NCBI GenBank assembly: GCA_029721515.1
Contig: CM056551.1
Coordinates: 28,630,437-28,694,436 of the forward strand
From: Synanceia verrucosa
Lineage: Eukaryota; Chordata; Actinopteri; Perciformes; Synanceiidae
Length of the DNA: 64,000 bases
Direction: 5' to 3'
Shown: positions 46,680 through 57,800 of the stretch, one piece after another
Layout of the letters: the number at the start of each line of letters is the position of its first letter
Numbering within the stretch: the stretch's first letter is position 1
Position numbers and translations under genes: made by a program
The notes under the pieces: generated by a model
Databases searched by the model: none
Seen by the model: only the letters and a program-made list of their open reading frames with translations
Told to the model about the DNA's origin: nothing

Positions 46680-47375
46680 TTTTACTCTATTTCGGTGTCA
46701 TTCATTTATTATTGTGTTACAAAGTAAAAATAAAGTCACACCCGTCTTTCACTTTTTTTTTTTTTACCATATATCAACACATCTTTTGTATTTGTTTTAC
46801 TTTTTATCTCGGTGTCATACATTTATCATTGTTACATAGTAAAAAAAATAAAATAAAATCAAGTGTTAAACCAGCTTGCTTCAACTTTGTTTTTTACAAT
46901 ATATAAAGAAATATATATTTTGTATTTGTTTTACTTTTTTATTTCGGTGTCATTCATTTATTATTATGTTACAAAGTAAAAATAAAGTCACACCCGTCTT
47001 TCACTTTTTTTTTACTATATATCAATATATATTTTGTATTTGTTTTACTTTTTTATTTCGGTGTCATTCATTTATTATTGTGTTACAAAGTAAAAATAAA
47101 GTCACACCTGTCTTTCACTTTTTTTTTTTTTTTACTATATATCAATACATCTTTTGTATTTGTTTTACTTTTTATCTCGGTGTCATACATTTATCATTGT
47201 TACATAGTAAAAAAAAAATAAAATCAAGTGTTAAACCAGCTTGCTTCAACTTTGTTTTTACAATATATAAAGAAATATATATTTTGTATTTGTTTTACTT
47301 TTTTTTATTTCGGTGTCATTCATTTATTATTATGTTACAAAGTAAAAAAAATAAAATAAAAACACACCTCTTACC
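46680..47375. repeat. AT-rich tandem array upstream of setd1b
   Basis: Six related units of 114-135 bp, each marked by CGGTGTCATWCATTTAT (starts near 46693, 46810, 46945, 47059, 47178 and 47311). Two unit types alternate: type a has 'acaaagtaaaaataaagtca' and type b has 'ttaaaccagcttgcttcaac'. The order a-b-a-a-b-a indicates a higher-order duplication of a three-unit block. The array ends about 25 bases before the likely first setd1b exon. A long plus-strand open frame (46876-47397) is only the repeat read through and is not a gene. Confidence 0.85.
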
Positions 47376-47399
47376 TGTTAACCCACCTTGCCTTTAGGT

Positions 47400-47553
47400 G
47401 TTCTTCCGCCTGGATGAAGGATCTACATTGTGTCTCTGCCTCCCGGCGGAGGGATCTATTTTCCGCACCGGGCCGCTGGCAGTGGAAACACCGCAGAATC
47501 ACCGCAGCTTTCTCCACAATGTTGCTCCACCAACGGATGAAACTTTTGTTCGG
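47400..47553 (+). promoter_or_regulatory. setd1b: setd1b 5' UTR exon with upstream ORFs
   Basis: A GC-rich block directly after the AT-rich array ends in a good donor (TTCGG|GTAAGC at 47553), and the coding exon begins after an acceptor at 47752. The spliced leader would contain an upstream ORF from ATG 47519 that stops at 47759 (13 codons). An in-frame ATG at 47414 could extend it to 48 codons. It is followed by a start-stop ATGTAA at 47763-47768 that overlaps the main ATG. The transcription start is not known, so which upstream ATGs are in the mRNA is uncertain. Confidence 0.5.
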
Positions 47554-47645
47554 GTAAGCGAGATGTAAAGAAAAAATGTTTTACTTAACTTAAACCATTT
47601 GGACATGTTTGGTGTCACAACCTGTTGTGTTTGGGCGGATTAAAC

Positions 47646-47684
47646 CGCCCCGACAGGTGATGCTCTCCATCACCTGTCGGGGCG
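47646..47684. repeat. Perfect 17-bp inverted repeat (hairpin) in setd1b intron 1
   Basis: CGCCCCGACAGGTGATG at 47646-47662 is exactly reverse-complementary to 47668-47684, with a five-base loop CTCTC. It lies about 90 bases inside the first setd1b intron. Each arm contains a CAGGTG/CACCTG E-box. It could be a DNA-binding palindrome or a stable RNA stem in the pre-mRNA. The GC-rich arms make chance unlikely. Confidence 0.85.
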
Positions 47685-47767
47685 TGTTGTAGCTCCTAGC
47701 TAACGGCTACTTTTAATTAGCGCTAGCTGCTGTTCTCCTGCTGTGTTTCCAGGTTTTGACCAATGTA

Positions 47768-48794
47768 ATGGAAAGCGAAAACCAGAGGACTGAGAGAGAG
47801 ACACCGCCTCAGCTCTGGACAAGTTGCAAGTTGATAATTGACCCTGCGTTGACAAGAGGACTGTACAAAGTGTACCGTTATGACGGACAGCAGTTTAACA
47901 TACCCGTGAGTGGCTGTATATATACATGACGACGTGTTTACGCCGACACAAACAAGCTTTCCATTGTTGTTGTTGTTGTTTACAGGTGGAGGACTTAGGT
48001 CTGTTTCCCGTGGAGACAGTCAGAGACCCCAGAGTCTGCCGCCTGTGGAGCAAAAGCAACAAGACTGACCTTTTGATTTCTAAATTTAAGGTGAAGTCCT
48101 CCTGGTAATCATTAATGATAATTAAAGACAACACACTACAGGAATTATTCATCCTCTCTTTGTTGAGATCTCCTTCTCAAATTTGTTATAAATACAATTT
48201 CAATCACTACTCCTCCTTTTTTTTTTCTTTTACAACACTCACTGTTTTATTATAGGTCTATTTTATACTTAATAATGTATAATCCACATCTCTAGTCTAA
48301 ATGTTGCATTTAAAATAATTGAATTTAATGTCATGAATCTTTTTTTCTTGTTATCACTAGTTAACTCTGCTGTAGCAAGTAAATTTCCTCTATCAATAAT
48401 GAAATATTCTCTTTTAATTTATAATAGGCAAAATATAATATATAAAACGATGACTATATATGTCATATCCATAGTCTAAATATTTAAATATAAATATTTA
48501 ATTTCATCTCATTTGCCATTTTCTTTTCTTTTTAGTACAGTAAATATGTATTATTGTTAATAATAATAATAACAATTATTATTATTCCTTTGTTATTATT
48601 ATTTTTTGTTTATGCTGCTGTAGCAAGTGAATTTCTCACAGTCGGGATAAAAAAACATCTGTTTCATTTCTAATTACTAATTTCCACTATTTCTTAATTT
48701 ATAAGTCATACCCATAGTCTAAATATTGTATTTAATTTCATCTTATTTGCCATTAAAATATGTTTCTTTTCTTTTTATTACACTCTGTAAATAT

Positions 48795-48827
<33 letters not shown>

Positions 48828-51800
48828 CTTTTTATTATTTCATAATTATTATTTTACCAACACAAAAATAACAAGATAATTAGACAATACTGTCATCTGT
48901 CTCATGTCTAATTACTACTTTTCACAATTTCTTTATTTTAAATTAAAAAAAATAAGTGTGTGTAAGCCATATTCATAGTCTAAATATTGTATTTAATCAG
49001 CAATCACATTTTTTAGTTTCTTACTATTAGTTATTCTATTGTTACATTGTTGATATTTTATTTTTTTCTTACTAATAACTTGTTTATGGTGCTAAATCAA
49101 GTAAATTTTCTCCAATTGGGGATCAATAAAAATCTCTTATACTCTATTCAATTCAAATGTTACAAATATAAAACATAAGATAGAGGTGTCCTTAATATGG
49201 ATGTTTACAACTGATCCAGTAATAAGAAGACAGAGCATTTTTGAATACGTGGAAATGAACTTTAAAGGTATAAGATACAAGAATTTAGCTTTAAATATTT
49301 TAAAATGACTTTGTTATATATTTACTCAAATGTGTACTTACATAGTACCTAGTATTTTCCAGCAGTGTTCAAACCAGACATTAAGTGAGCATTAATTAAG
49401 TGATAAAATCAAGTAGGAAAATTTTAAAGGTGTTATTAATGTGTACAACATGTCTTATAATAAGGTTATTGTTGAAAAGATGATGGAATATTTACAGAAG
49501 GAACTTTAAACATCAAAGCTTTCTTCTCTGTCTTTGGACCATAAGAAATTTGAAATGTGTACATTCAGTATTAAACTATACCCAACAATGCTGAGGGCAA
49601 ATTCACTTCGTACTTTTTCAAGTGAAGGTTGATGAAAGGAAATCAAGAACAAATCTGCATCGTCTATTGTAAATTCTATTGATAGGTGAGAGGTTAGTTT
49701 AGGATGCTGACTGATATGCAACAGCAGCATAATCCAATATGAGTAAAATTAGTTGTAATAGATATAGTTAAAAAGTTTCTTGATCGGTAAAGAATGCAGT
49801 GATAATTAAGAGTTATTACGATGTTTTTTTACCTGTCTTCCAGGTTGATGAATGGTTTGTTGGCCCTGTTCCTCCCAAAGAAGTGACATTTTCCAGGTTG
49901 AACGACAATGTGAGGGAGACGTTCCTGACTAACATGTGCAGTAAATATGGCAACGTCGAAGAAGTGGAAATATTTTACAACCCCAAAAACAAGAAGCATT
50001 TAGGGGTCGCAAAGGTCGTCTTTGACACGGTGAAGGCTGCGAAAGACGCAGTTCAGCACCTCCATCAGACGTCCGTGATGGGAAATATTATTCACGTGGA
50101 AATTGATCCTAAAGGTAAGACTGATCTTAAGAAGACCTCTCATTCATTTGTGATGTTATGAAAGAAAACTATCTTGTTGAATTTGTTGATTAATTGTAAC
50201 CCGCAGGTGAAAACAGGACGAGATACCTCCAGCTGCTCTTACGTGGCGTTTACACTCCGTGGACGCTGCCAGTGGGTGGCAGCGAGCGAGCTGTTCAAAC
50301 CTTAATCGACAGTTTGCTGGTAAATAATAGCTTATAACATAATCTATGAGTGGTCTCTATGTTATGAATATATTTAGACGTTTACTTACACTGTCCAAGA
50401 TATTTCCAACAATTTCAAACCAGATAAATGTTTCGATTTGTTATTGGTAACGTCTCGTTTCATTTATTTGCCTGTTAATGGTGTCAGATCCCCTTCAAGC
50501 TGCCTCACGCAGCCTCTAAAAACACAGATTTTTTAATTACTTTAGTCAGTGTTTTTAGCAGTTTTAATTATCAGTTTGTTTTTATGGGGAGTTTATTATT
50601 TTTTTTTTAAATCCTCTGATTACATCTTCTGAAATGTGAATATTTTCTGGTTCCTTTCCTCCTATATGACAATAAACTGAATATCTTTTGGGAGTTTTTG
50701 AAAAAAAAAACCAAGACATTTGAAGACGTCATCTTGGGCTTTAGGAAACTGATCAACATTTTTTCATTAATTTCTGAGTATATTTTTATGGACCAAACAA
50801 CAAATCAGTTAATGAAGAACATAACCAACAGATTAATTGCTAATGAAAATGATTGTTAGCTGCAGCTCTAATGGTATATTCAGTATATCTAAGCCTGTTA
50901 AATCAATGTTTTTAAGGATGATGTCTCTCAGCTGCTGTCTCATTGTGTCTGTATTATCCATCTCTTGCAGGGCAGCTCATCCAGTCGACAGGGGATCATC
51001 TCCAGCCCCACCAGCATCACCACACCCCTCTCTCTCGACACAGCCTACTCCAGTATTTGGCAGGATACACCTTGCAGCTTTGGGCTTACTCCTCGTTCTC
51101 AGGGAACCCCCCGCACCCCCTGCTTGTCTGCGACTCCTCTCTCCCAGGACTCCTGCTACTCCAGTCTTCAGGCAACTCCAGTCCTCCAAGGGGAGCCGTC
51201 CACCTATAGTGTTCACAAACCTTCAAGACGAGAGCTCTGCCATCGTAAAGCGGCAAGGCACCACAAGGGATCCGTCGAAGTCTCAGATGTCAACTTCATT
51301 TTGAAGCATTGCCAAGCACAGGCACCACACCCCCTCCCCAGTCAGCTAGAAACCGGCAGCCAGCAGCTTAGAGTGTGGACTCAGCATGCATCTTCATCTC
51401 ACAATACCACAGAGCCTTCCTTTAACGTTGCCTCCCCCTGTCAGGAGTCCAGAGATGTGGTTGCCTCTAAGGCTTTACATCACAGCTCTTTCAGCATCCT
51501 GAGCATTAATTTCACAGCTGACCAGCAGACGGCAGCATCCTCTCCACCTCATGACCATGCTTGCACAGCCGAGCTCTCTCCATCTGCTGCTAACTGTTCC
51601 TCCAGCAGCACCCAGCCAGAGCTGGAGAGTTTAGACTCCCGCATCGAAAGCCTGCTGATAAACAACCAGACTGCTGAGCCCTCGTACTTTGATAGCAAGA
51701 CACTGGATGCTGATGTGCACTTTCAGGACAGTCCAACTTCACCGTGCTCCGGCAGGACCTCCCCTTTCTCAAACGTTTGTGACCTCCCAACCAGCCACAA

Positions 51801-54800
51801 GCCATCCTTCAGTGATCTGGAGGACGTCAGTCCAACGTCGCTCGATGAAAATGAAGAGGATGAAACTGCTCAAGCTGTTTTGTTTCTAACGAGGAACTCC
51901 CAGTCGCCATCTGATTTGGCACATTTTGAAAGGAGGGCTCACGTAAACAACAACAAAAAGGCAGAAAGGTCCAAGTCATTGTCATGTCTGAAGGTAATTC
52001 CATCAGATCTCTGCATACACCATGAGTCAGAGGCGATTCAGACCTTTGGGGGGCCCCAGCTCCTTTCAATAATGTGAAATGTGCCCAGTCAAATTTTGAG
52101 CATCAAAAAAATGCCAGACAAAAATATTAAGATGTAAAATATATCTTTATCAGTCCCACAGCAAAGTTAAAGTCACAGTCACAGAGATTTAAAAAAAATA
52201 CTTAACAGCAGCAATAGTGGCACAGCCAGTATCAAAAATAATGTAATAAAAATAAAGTAAAAAAAATAGAGAAAGTATCTCTAGCTCTGCAAAGATGGAA
52301 AACTGCTTCAATAATGAATGTTGTACACACGTGCGTGCACATTTATTCATTGCAAATTCCCAATGTTGGATTATGATGATTTTTTTAATGATATAATACG
52401 CATTCATACTGCATGCAAAAACTGCATGGTTTGGCCCAAAACTATATGGGATTAGCATGAAAGGCTCAAAAAGCTAGCATGGTATGGATTTGCTAGGTTT
52501 TCTAGTTTTATTTGAAACCACTATCTTAACTCTGAGTCGGCTGCAGCCTCCTAAAAACAGTAATATTGATGATCTTGAGGGTTTTATAATTACTTTTCTA
52601 GGTGTGCTTGAGCCTCCCTAAGAAGAAACTAAAATCACAATAAAAGTAGCAGTTATTCTACAACTTAATCCTTCTGATTTGTTTGTGTCTCACTCAGGAG
52701 AATTACTCAGCGAAGGAGGATAAGGAGCGCTCAAACAACACACCGTCCAGCGTTTTGCCAACAACACAACAGACCCCCTGTCTTCCTCCTCCTCCACCCC
52801 TTTTTCTCAATAACACCACCTCTGTCCCTCCTCCTGCCATTAAACCCGGTTGCTCCCATCCACCAGTCGCCCCTTTCCCTTTCCCCATTCCTCCCTTTCC
52901 CTCACCTATCCCACCTGTCCCTCCTCGCTTGCCAAATGGCACCATCCCCATCCCTCCGCCCGGCTGGATCCCACCTCCAGGCCTTCACACCCCCATCCCC
53001 ATCCCTCCTCCCTGCTTTCCACCTCCTCCTTCTATTCCTCCCCCACAGACTTTTCTCGGACCCCCTCCACCTTTGATAGTGCCTCCTTCAGTCCCACCTC
53101 CTGTGCCCACGTACCGCCGACCCATGCCTCCAGCAGGCCCCTTGGATCAGGCGAATCCTCCGAGACATGGCGGCGTACCTTTACCATTCAGCCGACCACC
53201 CTGGCCCACTCCACCTTTTCCCAGGTTTAACCCCTTTGTGCCACCTCCAGACTACCAGGTTGTGAGGGAAAACCCTCATAAAGTCACGGTAGAGAAGGTT
53301 TTAGAGGTCGTCGTGGACGAGCTGAAGTCAATCATTAAGAAGGACATAACACGCAGAATGATTGAAGGTGTGGCTTTCAAGGCCTTTGAGGACTGGTGGG
53401 ACTGCCAAGAGAAGAAAACAAAGGTGAGTTCTCTTTTATCTCATAAGTGGATGTTGTTTTGGAGTCAGTATGTTCATTCTTGTTATTATTGTTTTATTCA
53501 CAAGGTTCAAGCGTCTCCTCTGAAGAGCGGAGCAGCAAGTGTTGAGGACAGGAGCAAACTCTTAAACCCCCTCAGTGGTCAGGCCAAAAAACCTCCACTG
53601 CCGTCCTTCAAGGTGACCTTCTCTGCTCACTGTAACACACAACACACCTGCACCTGACCTCCTAGTGACTTCATGTGATGTTAAATCATTTATTGTCCCG
53701 CAGGTAAAAAGGAAAAGAGCAGATGATGCTGCTGCGTCACAAGAAAACTCTTCCACTCATGAAGCCTCTGGTCAGTGCTTTTACTGCAATCAGCCCCCCT
53801 TTACCACATAATATATAATGATTAATCCATATACTTTTGTCTATTGTGGACCGTAGTTTGATCAGCTGTGTTTCTCCTTCCGTGCAGATGTGAAACAGGG
53901 CGATGACAGAGTGAAGTCTGTGTCTGACAGAGTCAAACGCAGACATGCAAGACCACATGAGCTCGACAGTGATAATGACGATGAAGGGAGAGAGGAAGAT
54001 AACGCACTTCAAGATGAGAGTGAAAGAACATCAGTGGAGGCTAATGTGCCGGTCCATGATGATCCTCAAACTCTGGTAAAAAAAAACCACACAGTTTGGA
54101 GACATTACCTCATTTTCAGTTTTCACTACTCTCCTTTCAAATTCATTTAATCCTGTCTTGAAATAATAGTTTTGCATGAATTTCCATAAGCAGCCCTTAT
54201 CTGTGGCTGTAATAGAATAAAATGGAATAGAATATTTTTTTTATTCATACCCCGTTGGTAGAAATTCACCCACCACAGCAGCATAGCAGATTTCTCACCT
54301 GAGCCTCTTTAAATCTAGATTGAAAACTTATTTATTTAGGATGGCTTTTAATACCCAGTAGTGTGGTGACATTTCTATTTTTTTTATTTTATTTTAATTT
54401 GAATTTTTTTTAATATTTATTTTATTGCTTTTATTGTTCTTATTGTTTTCAGTTACTTTTATTTACTATCTATTGTAAAGCACTTTGGTTCGCTGAACTT
54501 TTGTTGTAAAGGGTTGTATAAATAAAGTACATTTACATAGACAAGTTACATTAATGAAGAAACAATAAACAACAGCAATGACATAATAGAATAAGTAGTT
54601 ATAATATTAATAAATGTTTACAATATGTACTAAATAAAAAGGAAGAAAATGGGTTACATAATGGTTGATTTTCTCATTATTGTTATTATTATTATATTAG
54701 TGTTAATATGATAAACTAAATAGAAATAACGTTTTTCCTCTGAGAGGAGTGACCGGTATCTTCTGTAGGATGTTGCAGCCTGCTGCTGCCTTTCCTTCCT

Positions 54801-57800
54801 TGTTGGTAAAGTTTGTTTTCAGCACCTCATAGTTCTTTCTTTTTGGCAAATAATACTTTTGTGTCAGAAGTGTGTGGGATGTCTATGAATTTGATTTTAT
54901 AGAAATTTAAACATGTTTACAAAGTGACTTTGCACATAATCTCTGAACCGTTGGAGACTCCTGGTCTATATGTATATGTGTGTATCTATGTAAGTGTGAC
55001 ATATTATAACTGATGATGATGATATTGTGCTATAATTAGTGTGACAGAGATGATGATGATGATGATGGAAGTCAGCCTGAGGAAGGAAAGGAGTCAGCAC
55101 AAAAGCCCACAGAAGATGAAGATGCTGTTGTCTTCCAGGCTGGTGATGGAGTGCAGTGCTCAGATAATGGTACGTAAAAAGCTCATACAGTTTCAAGACG
55201 TGAATAATCACATGACTATGAGTAAATTTTTTGTATTATTTCAATTATAGAGTCTTTTTCAGAGAGCATCTCCTCAGAAGAAAGCGAGGACTCGTCAGAC
55301 ACAGACTCCTCCGACTCGTTTTCCTCAGAGAGCTTCGAGGACTCGTCCTACTCTGACCTCAGTCCGGAAGATGAACACATGGAAGAGGAAGACGCCAGCA
55401 GTGGAGAGTGCATCGTCATATCGTCAGATGAAGACTCAATGGAGCTGGAGCCTCCTGTCACCCCCTCAGCCCCGTTAACGCCTGGTGCTCAGCTGGAGCT
55501 GGGCCTGCAGGACTGGTCGGATCCACATCACAGGGAGGAAACTGAAGAGAACCGCTACACATCCTGTCTACAAGATACCTGTGATCTGGATGTCATGATG
55601 GAGCTCCAAACCAGCAGACCCCAGGATCATCTACAACCCCTGTCACCCACAGGACTTCCAGGTTATATGCCCAGCATGCTGAATAGGTCACAGCGTTAGA
55701 AGGATATGTTCACCTAAAGGCATTGCTAATAATGGTGAAAATATGATTTTAATGATATTTTCTTGTGTAGCAGCAGAGCCACACCTGGATGTGGAGATGG
55801 AGAGCCCTGACTGGACTGAGGAGTCACCTGGTAACATGGAGAACCTGAGGCCTCTCACTCCCACTGGCTGCCTGCTGGACAGCGACCCTGACCTCCTGCT
55901 GAGAAGCAAACCCTCTTCTCCAGCTGTGGAGGAAGTGGAGCGACCGCAAACACCAGGCAAGGGGATAGTGGCTGAACTGGAAAGCGAGGAGTCTGCAGAT
56001 GAAGTCCTTTCACTTTCTCCATCAAACTCTGAATTCATTCTAGCTCCTTCCAATCCACCGGTTTCGTACCTGTCCTACCAGGAAATGCCCAAAACTCCTG
56101 GTAGAGAGGACAGAGGTGGGTGGAGTCAGTACAGCTCCATGAGAGCGCCAGCAACGCCAGGCAGAGACACGACCATGTCAGAAGGCAGCACAGCGATGTG
56201 CCCGACTCTTGTGCCATGTCTGTCCAGCAGTCTATACATCACAGCTCCAAGGACTCCTGGAAGAGACATCATCCACCCCCGAAGAGCCATCGTCCACAGG
56301 AGGAAAACACAAACGATGACGACCTTACAGCCCCTGTTATGTGAGACTGTCAGAGGTTCGCCCATCTCTGTGTCCTCTTCATGCAGCCTCTCTGAGTCCT
56401 CATCTGAGGACATGTGGGTCGGTCCAGGTGTGAGGATGAAGCCCTTGCAGGGACTGGAGAATATGCCAGGGCTTCTGGATGAGAACAGCAGAGAGACAGA
56501 GAAAACCTCATCAAGGAGAAAACAGTGGAGGAGGCTGAAGAGGAGCTGGAGATTCCATCATCGGCGGCGATCCCTCAAAAGAGTCCCGAGTTGTCTCTCC
56601 TCCCGCTGTCATCCTCACAGGTGGCGTTCACTCTGTGAGGAGAGGAGGATACTTCACAGTGTTTGGAAGGACGGCCTGGATGAAGAAGATGCACGGCTGC
56701 TGCAGGGTTCATATGAGAGGCTGCAAGCATGGGACAATGGCTTGAGCTGGATCAGTGACATCCTGTGGATCCCTCACCCTCATATCCTTTTACACAGTTT
56801 AATGGAAATGATTGCATATCAAAGACAGTTTACAGTCAGAAAACTAAGCAAATGGTAACATATGAATGGGTGTGAATAGTAGATTGCAACCAAATGAAAC
56901 CTCTCCTGAAGAACTGCAGTGGCTGATATGAAAATATGATTGCTGCCCTCTATAGAGCTGTTATTGAAAGACTTAAGCTCATCTGCAGCCGAGGTAGGAA
57001 TTGAGAGGTGAAGAGAGGCATTATTGACTCTTGATTAACTCTTTGAGTGTCATTGACGTATTTCAATGTCAAAGTGTTTTTTCGGCAGTGGGTCACCGAT
57101 TGCAGTCTCACACAGCCTGTGAGTAATGTTGGGGCTTCTGGGAGATGTAGTCAGAGCATAAAGAGACAGTATACACCACAGAGATCAAAACAGGAAGTGG
57201 AGACGATCGAGATTAGAGAGTAAAACAAACAGAATCTGGACAAAAAGTGTTGATTTTGGTGAAAGTGTCCTCTACTCTACCTCTGATAAAACAAGAATGG
57301 AACAAGGTAAAAACAAACATTTTTTTCATGATGAAATAGAGAGTCTCTTCTTTTATTTGAGCTATTCAGTGTTTTCAGAGTCATAGTACAAAATATTCTG
57401 TGGGTCTAGAAATATGACTCTGAATAACCAGAATCCCTGGAACAAGGCACTTTCGAAAACGGCTGGCACTCAAAGAGTTAAGCAGCTTAATTTCAGGGGA
57501 CCATACACTGAAGAAAACATACTTATTAATATTGTGTTCCATTTCTGCCAATAGCCCCCTCCTACTTACTACCCCGGCTTTAACATCAGTTTACACATAA
57601 ATAAAGAATCCAGATAAAGCACTAATGAGCTGGTGTTTGACGGCCTTGACCGTCGCTCACTGACTAAAATCCTCACAGAGAAGAGTGATGAACACAGATC
57701 CTGGCAGCCGAATCACCGGAGCGGCTCCGCTCGCAGCGAAGGTTTCTACAAGATCAGCAGGAAGGATAAAATGAAATACCTCAACAACACCAAGCTGGCT

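Noticed and set aside
46680..47375. CRISPR-like regular repeat array
   Set aside because: Units are long (114-135 bp) and contiguous without unique spacers, and the genome is a vertebrate one.
46876..47397. 173-codon plus-strand open frame rich in Phe, Ile and Cys
   Set aside because: It is the tandem array read through. The same phrase (CHSFIIxLQSKNK) repeats with each unit, and there is no domain or splice evidence.
57633..57678. Upstream extension of setd1b exon at 57679 (MFDGLDRRSLTKILTE)
   Set aside because: The acceptor at 57678 joins in phase to exon 55771-56796 and restores the expected Lys-rich segment; the extension would need an unseen junction.
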